This document shows positions 1 through 8,485 of a DNA stretch of 64,000 bases, piece after piece; the stretch's first letter is position 1; each line of letters starts with the position of its first letter. The position numbers were made by a program, and so were the translations under genes. The DNA is taken from contig OY725488.1 of the NCBI GenBank assembly GCA_963281255.1, forward strand, positions 7,351,524 to 7,415,523, written 5' to 3'. This stretch comes from Aphrocallistes beatrix. Taxonomy: Eukaryota > Porifera > Hexactinellida > Sceptrulophora > Aphrocallistidae. The notes beneath the pieces are model-generated. The model was not told where the DNA came from. It saw nothing but the letters and a program-made list of their open reading frames with translations, and made no database searches.

Positions 1-524
1 GCAATACTAAGTTTTTCCCTCAAATCTATTCTTGTAATAAATATGACGTCTATAGCATTACTTTAAGTGATGTTGATATTATATAATAATATTAATAATG
101 CTTATTATGTAGTACTATAGTAGATACTTACGTAGGATGACATTGTTTTCTAGGTCTTGATAAAACTCAAATTTGATAGAACCTCACTCCGGTCTCAGGA
201 AAATCTCCACATTTAAGATTCCCACTTATCCTTAATTATAGAATGCATAGTATAAACTGAAATAAGCACTCCCACTCAGGAGGGTGGTACTGACGTGCTT
301 TTCCGGTAAACAATTTATTCGCAGGCCTACGAATAAGATAGTGAGTGGTTCACACTTACATGAAAATATAGTAATTACTAGGGATGGATGTCAGATTTTT
401 AGCTCCGCAGATGTGGATGCAGAGCTCCGTCACATCCCTAATTGAGATATAAAATGACTTAATATCCTCTCTAAATATGTACCCTTTGACACTGGTCAGA
501 TGGCCCTGGGATGTATGATCTGTA
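1..524. other. No gene seen
   Basis: AT-rich sequence with no convincing coding region on either strand. It lies downstream of the first Eph-like gene and outside the duplicated unit. I see no clear repeat or RNA gene in it. Confidence 0.5.
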
Positions 525-891
525 TTAAAACTCTAATAATTGTGTACTATCCTCATGTCCAGGATGTTACCTTTAGCCTTTGTAAAAAGCAAAACAAATC
601 AAATGTGGTTGGGAGCATTTCTAAATTAACTTGTATTGTCTAAAAAGGAATTGAATTATGAAATTATTCTATTATTAGAACAATTAATAATAAGAAATTG
701 CTAAATATTTGGGTCTTAAAATGCATCCTAATCAATCTGTTAAACTAGTCACTTCGACACATGATGGCGAATCAATACTACACACCATTAATAAAAATAA
801 TCATTAGAATAAAAGAAGCTCTAAAAAGAAATACAAATTTATACAATCTTAAATAAAAGTATATTTATACCACTTTAACAATTAATTCCAA

Positions 892-2778
892 TTAATTTAT
901 GCTGTTTCGGGAATTTGCAGTATCTTCTTGTTTGGTATCCGAATTTCTTCTGGTGCAAACGAGAAGTGCAATCATTATCAATGCTAATAACAATATAATT
1001 AAAAACATTCCGAATGATGTAAATGTGGATATTTTCAAGAGAATAGGTAAGACTTGAAGAAGAGTGTTTGAACAAATGCTAGAATTTGTGGTTGGCTGGC
1101 TGGTATTCGTTGTAGGATTTGGCAGGGATGTCATCGTATTTGAGGGAGTTGAAATTTCAATCAGCAGTAAATTAAATACATCCGAAAAAGCATTTGTTTC
1201 TACTGAAGAGAAGGTAATCAACGTCAGGATAAAGTCTTCACTCTGGTTGAAATTATTCACAGTGACTCGACACCCATAAGTATCTTCAGACCTTTGAGAA
1301 CATCCATTCACTGCTTCCTGCATCATCACACCTCCATTACTCGTGTAATTCAACTCAAAACTTAACTCATTCACTCCTCCCTTCAACTCATAATCGAACT
1401 TGAAAATGGAATTGTTTCTTATTAATGAGAAATTCTTCAACAAAGGGAAAGTAGATACAAAACTGATATTCTCACTATTCTCCATTCCACTCAGCTCCAC
1501 AAGATTGTTCAATGGAGTCACTACCAACACATACTCTCTGCTCCCTTCAAGCTCTGATTCAGACAGATTATACCACAAATCCACACTGATTCCACTCCAC
1601 GCCAGCACATCTCGATCAGATTCTCGTGTGTATAAACTCAAATTGTAACTCACAGAACGATTAAACACTTCCACAGGTTCATCCCATGACACTCTGAGCA
1701 TAGTTCGTTCCACAGAATATCTCTCCACATGGATATTCCGTACAGCAGAGGGACTCCTTCCACATTCCATACTCACACTCTCCCCCTCACCTCGATAAAA
1801 CCCTGCTCCACACTCACACGCCACACTTCCTGTATCACCGTATGTGCTACTCTCAGATGGACACGTGACACACTCCCTCTCATTCCCCACAGACTCCTTG
1901 TAACTGTTGACAGGACAAGCTGCACAAGACAGGTTACTCAGTTGTCTCCATCCTGCTACACACTCACATGGGTACAATACCCAGTTACTGTTAGAGTAGC
2001 ACTCTGCTATGTTCCGACTGAGAGAACCAGGAGGACATGATATGTTCACCTGTGTGGGTTGTTGACTCAATCTAGGAACAGGTGTCTCTGGGACTGAAGA
2101 CATCTCAGTAGTGGTCAATGAGGGACAGATGTTATAGTAAATTTGAACCGTATTTATTATTGAACAAGTTCCATTATTAAAAAATCCAATATAGAATCCT
2201 CGCTTCTCCTTATTGAATGTGGCATGAACCAAACTATCATTAAACGTTTGATTGATACTAAGAGTAGCAGGTGAGAACTGAGGCAAGAAATTAGATATGT
2301 TGGACACACTGGCATCAGACTCGTAGTAGTAGATATAGAATGCACTGCGACAGTCAGGAACGGGAAAGGCATTGAACTGTTCACAAGATATCAGAACATG
2401 AATAACTTCTGCTTCTGTTGGGTAATATTTAGATACAACCCAGTTATTCTCTATACTTGGATCAACCTCTGCTTGTGTAAAGGTTAAACAGCATCCATAT
2501 ACAGGTCCACAGTTTATTACATTTATATTAGGTCTGCATATAAAAGATTCATCTCCAGTGAATCCGTTCACTGTATATGGATATGTCATCTCATCTACAT
2601 CAAATACTTGAAATCCATCAATCCCAGTACCGTCATCGGGTAAAACTGCAGAATTGAATATCTCGCTTGAATTAGAAGGAAAGGTTAAACAGGACTGAAG
2701 ATAGACTTGAGGGATAATCAACCAAAATAGAAACAAAAATCTTTGTTTAGATGAAAATACTTGGATGATAATGGACAT
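892..2778 (-). CDS. Kinase-less Eph receptor-like membrane protein (copy 1)
   Basis: Single-exon, 628-residue type I membrane protein. Residues 1-28 are a signal peptide. Residues about 48-220 match the Eph ligand-binding domain: the NNW block near 110, the YYYESD block near 150, and GFYIGFFNNGTC near 195 ending in YYNICP. A cysteine-rich, ephrin-receptor-like segment follows (about 245-340), then a fibronectin III domain (about 345-440) and a second FN3-like domain (about 445-540). A Thr/Ser/Asn-rich stalk leads to a membrane span near 585-607. The cytoplasmic tail is only about 20 residues. There is no kinase, SAM or PDZ-binding tail, and the stop codon is in the same exon. Many Asn-X-Ser/Thr sites fit a surface protein. 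Ephrin binding, or a decoy or adhesion role, is inference. The paralogue is at 5247-7112. Confidence 0.85.
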   Translation of the reverse strand: MSIIIQVFSSKQRFLFLFWLIIPQVYLQSCLTFPSNSSEIFNSAVLPDDGTGIDGFQVFDVDEMTYPYTVNGFTGDESFICRPNINVINCGPVYGCCLTFTQAEVDPSIENNWVVSKYYPTEAEVIHVLISCEQFNAFPVPDCRSAFYIYYYESDASVSNISNFLPQFSPATLSINQTFNDSLVHATFNKEKRGFYIGFFNNGTCSIINTVQIYYNICPSLTTTEMSSVPETPVPRLSQQPTQVNISCPPGSLSRNIAECYSNSNWVLYPCECVAGWRQLSNLSCAACPVNSYKESVGNERECVTCPSESSTYGDTGSVACECGAGFYRGEGESVSMECGRSPSAVRNIHVERYSVERTMLRVSWDEPVEVFNRSVSYNLSLYTRESDRDVLAWSGISVDLWYNLSESELEGSREYVLVVTPLNNLVELSGMENSENISFVSTFPLLKNFSLIRNNSIFKFDYELKGGVNELSFELNYTSNGGVMMQEAVNGCSQRSEDTYGCRVTVNNFNQSEDFILTLITFSSVETNAFSDVFNLLLIEISTPSNTMTSLPNPTTNTSQPTTNSSICSNTLLQVLPILLKISTFTSFGMFLIILLLALIMIALLVCTRRNSDTKQEDTANSRNSIN

Positions 2779-3270
2779 GATGAATCGAATCTATTTACTG
2801 TATTTACTAAGAATAGGAAGCGTTTAATTGCAAAACATAGTAATTAGTGAATCCCCAAAGTGATTAAAAGATAAAATCAAATGTAGTTTTAAACCAGATC
2901 TATTCTAATTTTATTAGTTAAGTAAAATTTTAATTAGTAAAGTTGCCGTTAGTTGAAAACCTGTTTCAGCGCCACCACTCGTGCTAATATTTGGCTACCG
3001 CATATATTGCAGGGTTGCTGTGAGAATATAATTTCACTCCCCATGTCCATCCCATTCAGAATTTTCGTGGGGATTCCCATAGGATTGAATTATCACAGGA
3101 TTGTCACATGTGGAAATTCTCATAGGAAAAAAGTCATTCCCATTTTCAATCCGTGCGCGGGCCGTGGGAATGGGAATTCCTATCCCCACGTAACCCTTAT
3201 TGTTGTTATTATCGTCATTGACATCAGTATTTCATTCAATTTCAGGTGCATGTTGTGTGAACGAATTGAT

Positions 3271-3751
3271 TGAAGAAACTGCCAGGCATATAATGCTGAT
3301 TTTTGGTATGTGGGAGTCTTTTGGCTATGGCTCCACTAAGTTCTGACCTCAGACGAAAATGTCGACTCATCATGAAATTATGACGTCATTGTCACCCTCT
3401 TATAATTATAAATTTCAGTTTTTCGACTATAACTCAGCCATTTTAGGTGATAGAAGGCTGAAATTTTAATAGAATGTGTATATTAATAGACCTCACATAT
3501 GATGCAACAATCATAAAAAGATAATGATTCATCACTCTGTTATGACGTCATCATTACGCATCAAAATTTTAAAAATTGACAAATTTGGTTATTTTCTCGT
3601 GCGATATCGATTATAACAGTAGGACAGGCATATTTAGAGATGTTATCTCCCTTATAATTAATCAATGTGATCCCAGGCACCCAAAGGGCGCCTCCGGCGG
3701 ACACAAAGTGTCCGCCAGCCGCGCAGCACAAGCAAGCGAAGCGCGCTTGTA
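3271..3751 (+). repeat. Dispersed repeat ending in GC-rich palindromic cassette (copy A)
   Basis: About 480 bp homologous to 30350-30812, including the shared texts GAATTGATTGAAGAAACTG and TTATGACGTCATTGTCACC. It ends in a roughly 70-bp GC-rich cassette (3680-3751). The cassette contains the perfect hairpin GCGGACAC-AAA-GTGTCCGC and the block CAAGCAAGCGAAGCGCGCTT. The element is absent from duplication unit 2, so it may have arrived after the duplication. The type of mobile element is unknown. Confidence 0.7.
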
Positions 3752-4010
3752 CTAGTGGTATTGCCAGTGGATACAACTCCTCTTCTCAGCCTCACCAACT
3801 GATGGAGCTAGCGCAGCCACTGGGTATAGCTGGCATTCCGATATATATATATTCAGCCTGTTTTGAGACTTCAATGTGTTTATTAAAAGTTTCTAGTGAA
3901 TCCTACATCATCATCTTTGAGAACGCCATCAAGGAATAGTATAATTAAATACTACCCCACCCGCACCCCACTGGAGGTCATATAGAAGCTGAAACAAGTT
4001 TTCTATTAAC

Positions 4011-4039
4011 CATACTCCTTTAAGTTGAAGGAGTCTATG
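4011..4039. mobile_element. 29-bp palindromic micro-insertion with 8-bp target duplication
   Basis: The insert reads as an imperfect hairpin, with ends CATACTCCTT and AAGGAGTCTATG. It is flanked by the direct repeat CTATTAAC at 4003-4010 and 4040-4047. The paralogous unit 2 has the uninterrupted single site at 7840-7847. It is either an extremely short DNA-transposon derivative or the product of a repair event. The 8-bp duplication is the hAT size. Confidence 0.6.
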
Positions 4040-4075
4040 CTATTAACAGTGACCTAATAGTCAACTTTAATATAT

Positions 4076-4240
4076 CAGAATACTTATATGGCGCTGAGTG
4101 ACAATGTCAGTGAGGAAAGATGGCCTAAAACCACGGATCTCAGGAGTTTTTAAGTTTGCGGCATTGTCGCTAGAGCAACTCTTGCGACAATATCGCTAGA
4201 GTTAGCGACATTGTCGCTCAGCGGACATATAAGTATTCTG
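4076..4240. mobile_element. 165-bp MITE with about 35-bp inverted ends
   Basis: The ends begin CAGAATACTTATATG on both sides, in inverted orientation. The interior carries further inverted copies of GACAATGTCGCTA-like text. It is flanked by a 9-bp direct repeat TTAATATAT (4067-4075 and 4241-4249). Duplication unit 2 carries the empty site at the matching place near 7867-7876. The 9-bp duplication is compatible with a Mutator-type transposase, but no transposase is encoded here. Confidence 0.85.
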
Positions 4241-4269
4241 TTAATATATAAAGAAGAGTGTGAGTCATT

Positions 4270-4785
4270 CTATTCTTGTTCTAGCTCTATTAGTACTCCA
4301 CCGCAATCCTTTGGATGCAGAAATATTACGGGTTTATCGTGAGCTCCAATCTTAGGTTCATCAGTCAGAGTTCGAACTTTTCCATTTAAGCTTTCGATCG
4401 CTGCCAAGATATCATCTACTTCGATACAGATGTGGTGCATCCCTCCTTCTAGCTTTTTCTTTAGAAACGATTCAATGGGACTATTCTCACCTAGCGGGTG
4501 GAGTAGCTCAAGCTTCGTGTTGCCTAGATTTATGAATACGGTGGATACGCCATGTTCCGGAAGAGGTAGAACGTCACTGACTTCAGCGCCTAACACTTGT
4601 TTGTAGAACTGAATGGATTTATCGAGAGAGGGGACAGCTATGGCGATGTGGTTCAATTTTCCTAACTGCCATACACCCCCAGCTAATTTACTTGTATCAA
4701 TGGTAGAGTAGTTTCTTACTTGATTAATCTTAAATCCATTTCTAGCTGTTTTAAGTGCGCTCTTTGTGAGAAATGAACGTATCAT
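4270..4785 (-). CDS. MCEE: Methylmalonyl-CoA epimerase, mitochondrial (copy 1)
   Basis: Intronless, 171 residues, the usual length for animal MCEE. It interconverts (R)- and (S)-methylmalonyl-CoA in mitochondrial propionate breakdown. The N-terminus is basic and Ser/Thr-rich (residues 1-28), as in a mitochondrial targeting peptide. The glyoxalase/VOC fold shows the expected metal ligands: His in LNHIAIAV (about residue 47), Glu in KLELLHP, His in GMHHICIEVDD, and the final Glu in GVLIELEQE. It differs from copy 2 by one residue (Glu in AAIESL, where copy 2 has Lys). It sits in the segmental duplication with an Eph-like gene downstream. Both copies look intact and could both be functional. Confidence 0.95.
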   Translation of the reverse strand: MIRSFLTKSALKTARNGFKINQVRNYSTIDTSKLAGGVWQLGKLNHIAIAVPSLDKSIQFYKQVLGAEVSDVLPLPEHGVSTVFINLGNTKLELLHPLGENSPIESFLKKKLEGGMHHICIEVDDILAAIESLNGKVRTLTDEPKIGAHDKPVIFLHPKDCGGVLIELEQE

Positions 4786-5246
4786 GCTATAGTAGCATAT
4801 AGTACATTGTAATAAATAATATCTAAAATGTAAGTTAGCAGGCTAAGTATAAAACTCTAATAATATATATGTACTATCCTCATGTCCAGGATGTTACCTT
4901 GAGCTTTTGTAAAATGCAAAGCAAATCAAATGTAGAGGTTGCATTACTAAATAAACGACTTGTATTGTCTAAAAAGGAATTGAATTATGAAATTATTCTA
5001 TTATTAGAACAATTAATAATAAGAAATTGCTAAATATTTGGGTCTTAAAATGTATCCTAATCAATCTGTTAAACTAGTCACTTCGACACATGATGGCGCA
5101 ATCAGATACCACACACCATTAATAGAGATAATCACATAATAACATGAAATGGCATCTTCCTATAGAAGCTCTAAAAAGAAATTTATACAATTTTGAAAAA
5201 TAAAAGTATATTTATATCTTAACAATTAATTCAAATTAATTTATGC

Positions 5247-7112
5247 TCAGTTTCGGGAATTTGCAGTATCTTCTTGTTTGGTATCCGAATTTCTTCTGGT
5301 GCAAACGAGAAGTGCAATCATGATCAATGCTAATAACACCATAATTAAAAACATTCCGAATGATGTAAATGTGGATATTTTCAAGAGAATAGGTAAGACT
5401 TGAGAAAGAGTATTCGAACAAATGCTAGAATTTGTGGTTGGCTGGCTGGTATTCATTGTAGGATTTGGGCTGGATGTCATCGTACTTGAGGGAGTTGAAA
5501 TTTCAATCAATATTAAATTAAATACATCCGAAAAAGCATTAGTTTCTACTGAAGAGAAGGTAATCAACGTCAGGATAAAGTCTTCACTCTGGTTGAAATT
5601 ATTCACAGTGACTCGACACCCATAAGTATCTTCAGACCTTTGAGAACATCCATTCACTGCTGCCTGCATCATCATACCTCCATTACTCGTATAGTTCAAC
5701 TCAAAACTTAACTCACTCACTCCTCCCTTCAACTCATAATCGAACTTGAAAATAGAATTGTTTCCTATTAATGAGAAATTCTTCAACAAAGGGAAAGTAG
5801 ATACAAAACTGATATTCCCACTATTCTCCATTCCACTCAGCTCCACAAGATTGTTCAATGGAGTCACTACCAACACATACTCTCTGCTCCCTTCAAGCTC
5901 TGATTCAGACAGATTATACCACAAATCCACACTGATTCCACTCCACGCCAGCACATCTCGATCAGATTCTCGTGTGTATAAACTCAAATTGTAACTCACA
6001 GAACGATTAAACACTTCCACAGGTTCATCCCATGACACTCTGAGCATAGCTCGTTCCACAGAATATCTCTCCACACGGATATTCCGTACAGCAGAGGGAC
6101 TCCTTCCACATTCCATACTCACACTCTCCCCCTCACCTCGATAAAACCCTGCTCCACACTCACACGTCACACTTCCTGTATTACCGTCTGTGCTACTCTC
6201 AGATGGACACGTGACACACTCCCTCTCATTCCCCACAAACTCTTTGTAACTGTTGACAGGACAAGCTGCACAAGACAGGTTACTCAGTTGTCTCCATCCT
6301 GCTACACACTCACATGGGTACAGTACCCAGTTACTGTTAGAGTAGCACTCTGCTCTGTTCCGGCTGAGAGAACCAGGAGGACATGATATGTTCACCTGTG
6401 TGGGTTGTTGACTCAATCTAGGAACAGGTGTCTCTGGGACTGAAGACATCTCACTAGTGGTCAATGAGGGACAGATGTTATAGTAAATTTGAAACGTATT
6501 TATTTGTGAACAAGTTCCATTATTAAAAAATCCAATATAGAATCCTCGCTTCTCCTTGTTGAATGTGGCATAAACCAATTTATCATTAAATGCTTGATTG
6601 ATACTAAGAGTAGCAGGTGAGAACTGAGGCAAGAAATTAGAGATGTCGGACACACTGGCATCAGACTCGTAGTAGTAGATATAGAATGCACTGCGGCAGT
6701 CAGAAACGGGATAGGCATTTAGTTGTTCACAAGATATCAGAATATGAATAACTTCTGCTTCTGTTGGGTAATAATTAGATACAATCCAGTTATTCTCTAT
6801 ACTTGAATTAACTTCTACTGCTGTAATGGTAAAACAGCATTGATATGCAGGTCCACAGTTTATTACATTTATATTAGGTCTGCATATAAAAGATTCATCT
6901 CCAGAAAATCCGTTCACTGTATATGGATACGTCAGCTCATCTACATCAAATACTTGGAATCCACTAATCCCAGTACCGTCATCGGATAAAACTGCAGAAT
7001 TTAATATCGCGTTTGAATTAGAAGGAAAGGTTAAACAGGACTGAAGATAGACTTGAGGGATAATCGACCAAAATAGAAAAAAAAATGAAAAAACTTTGAT
7101 GATGATGAACAT
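5247..7112 (-). CDS. Kinase-less Eph receptor-like membrane protein (copy 2)
   Basis: 621 residues in one exon, the duplicate of 892-2778. It has the same order: signal peptide, Eph-type ligand-binding domain, cysteine-rich module, FN3, FN3-like domain, Thr/Ser-rich stalk, membrane span and a tail of about 16 residues. The ligand-binding and juxtamembrane parts differ most from copy 1, while the cysteine-rich and first FN3 domains are almost identical. That pattern hints at divergence of ligand specificity or at partial gene conversion; both are inference. The next gene downstream is MCEE copy 1, so no kinase exon follows. Both copies keep an open frame over more than 1.8 kb, which argues against pseudogenes. 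Confidence 0.85.
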   Translation of the reverse strand: MFIIIKVFSFFFLFWSIIPQVYLQSCLTFPSNSNAILNSAVLSDDGTGISGFQVFDVDELTYPYTVNGFSGDESFICRPNINVINCGPAYQCCFTITAVEVNSSIENNWIVSNYYPTEAEVIHILISCEQLNAYPVSDCRSAFYIYYYESDASVSDISNFLPQFSPATLSINQAFNDKLVYATFNKEKRGFYIGFFNNGTCSQINTFQIYYNICPSLTTSEMSSVPETPVPRLSQQPTQVNISCPPGSLSRNRAECYSNSNWVLYPCECVAGWRQLSNLSCAACPVNSYKEFVGNERECVTCPSESSTDGNTGSVTCECGAGFYRGEGESVSMECGRSPSAVRNIRVERYSVERAMLRVSWDEPVEVFNRSVSYNLSLYTRESDRDVLAWSGISVDLWYNLSESELEGSREYVLVVTPLNNLVELSGMENSGNISFVSTFPLLKNFSLIGNNSIFKFDYELKGGVSELSFELNYTSNGGMMMQAAVNGCSQRSEDTYGCRVTVNNFNQSEDFILTLITFSSVETNAFSDVFNLILIEISTPSSTMTSSPNPTMNTSQPTTNSSICSNTLSQVLPILLKISTFTSFGMFLIMVLLALIMIALLVCTRRNSDTKQEDTANSRN

Positions 7113-7906
7113 GATGAATCGAATCTATTCACTAAGAATAGGAAGGGTTTAATTGCTAAAAAATGGTACGTAATTAGTGAATCCTCAGTGATTAAAAGAT
7201 AAAATCAAATGTAGTTTCGCACCAGAAACATTCGTACTTGTAATTATTATTGGTTCCTGTTTCATCAATATCTCCAAATTAATTAATAATTAAAATGTAT
7301 CATTAGCTGATACAAAACCGCACCCAAATATAAAGTTGCTAACTTATTTGACTATCAGAAGTAAGTCATTTGCAATTTTAAGCTCCAAAACGGAAAAATA
7401 TCATTATAAATCTGCACGATGGGAGCCTACGTTATGGGAAATTGCTTGAATTTTTTTATGGTGAATATTAGGTGATCAAAGTAAACTATTTGAACTGTGT
7501 GCACCTAAATATTCATACTTTCGAATTTTTTGAAACACTTTGAAACACAACCGAAAGCTCCAAGTTATTGTTTTAATTAACTGTGAGATGGGCTGATAGC
7601 CTGATACGATCCGAGACAACTCCTCTCAGCCTTACCAACTGACGGAACTAGTGCAGCTACTGGTTATAACTGACATTCCAATATATATTCAGCCTGTTTT
7701 TAGACTTCAATGCGTTTATTAAAAGTTTCTAAATCCTACATCACCAACTTTGATAACGCCATCCAGAGTGGTATAAAAATAATTAAATACAATCCCACCC
7801 GCACCCACTTGCGGTCATTTAGAAGCTGAAACAAGTTTTCTATTAACAGTGACCTAATAGTCAACTTTAATATATAAAGATGATTGAGCCATTCGTTCAC
7901 TTGGTT
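7113..7906. other. Intergenic spacer of duplication unit 2
   Basis: No gene is seen. The part after about 7616 aligns with 3770-4260 of unit 1 and contains the empty sites for both unit 1 insertions. The part at 7250-7615 has no counterpart in unit 1. Confidence 0.6.
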
Positions 7907-8422
7907 CTATTCTTGTTCTAGCTCTATCAGTACTCCACCGCAATCCTTTGGATGTAGAAATATTACGGGTTTATCGTGAGCTCCAATCTTAGGTTCATCA
8001 GTCAGAGTTCGAACTTTTCCATTTAAGCTTTTGATCGCTGCCAAGATATCATCTACTTCGATACAGATGTGGTGCATCCCTCCTTCTAGCTTTTTCTTTA
8101 GAAACGATTCAATGGGACTATTCTCACCTAGCGGGTGGAGCAGCTCAAGCTTCGTGTTGCCTAGATTTATGAATACGGTGGACACGCCATGTTCCGGAAG
8201 AGGTAGAACGTCACTGACTTCGGCGCCTAACACTTGTTTGTAGAACTGAATGGATTTATCGAGAGAGGGGACAGCTATGGCGATGTGGTTCAATTTTCCT
8301 AACTGCCATACACCCCCAGCTAATTTACTTGTATCAATGGTAGAGTAGTTTCTTACTTGGTTAATCTTAAATCCATTTCTAGCTGTTTTAAGTGCGCTCT
8401 TTGTGAGAAATGAACGTATCAT
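7907..8422 (-). CDS. MCEE: Methylmalonyl-CoA epimerase, mitochondrial (copy 2)
   Basis: Intronless, 171 residues, with the same targeting peptide and VOC metal-ligand residues as the copy at 4270-4785. Only one amino acid differs (AAIKSL here, AAIESL there). Synonymous differences are few, which suggests a recent duplication or ongoing conversion. It acts in mitochondrial propionyl-CoA catabolism between propionyl-CoA carboxylase and methylmalonyl-CoA mutase. Two active copies would raise dosage; whether both are expressed cannot be told from sequence. Confidence 0.95.
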   Translation of the reverse strand: MIRSFLTKSALKTARNGFKINQVRNYSTIDTSKLAGGVWQLGKLNHIAIAVPSLDKSIQFYKQVLGAEVSDVLPLPEHGVSTVFINLGNTKLELLHPLGENSPIESFLKKKLEGGMHHICIEVDDILAAIKSLNGKVRTLTDEPKIGAHDKPVIFLHPKDCGGVLIELEQE

Positions 8423-8485
8423 GCTATAGTAGCATATAGTACATTGTAATAAATAAGATATAAAATGTAAGTTAGCAGGTTAAGT

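Larger units (their letters stand above)
525..4846. repeat. Tandem segmental duplication, unit 1
   Basis: This unit carries an Eph-like gene and a methylmalonyl-CoA epimerase gene, both on the minus strand. It is repeated directly next to itself at 4847-8485. Homology starts at the shared text AAAACTCTAATAAT and runs through both genes and their flanks. Unit 1 is about 680 bp longer, because it holds at least three insertions that unit 2 lacks: a repeat of roughly 0.8 kb near 2960-3770, a 29-bp palindrome, and a 165-bp MITE. Boundaries were set by eye and are good to about 10 bp. Confidence 0.85.
4847..8485. repeat. Tandem segmental duplication, unit 2
   Basis: Second copy of the Eph-like plus MCEE unit, directly abutting unit 1 in the same orientation. 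MCEE is nearly identical between units and the Eph-like genes are about 90% identical by eye, so the duplication is fairly recent. The homology ends just after the MCEE start region, at the shared text GTAAGTTAGCAGG. Beyond it the flank at 8486 differs from the unit 1/unit 2 junction. Confidence 0.85.

Noticed and set aside
3667..3939. 90-codon frame across the GC-rich cassette
   Set aside because: It lies in a repeat; the equivalent frames in other cassette copies are not kept.
892..8422. Possibility that one Eph-like or MCEE copy is a pseudogene
   Set aside because: Both members of each pair have uninterrupted frames, start codons and conserved key residues.
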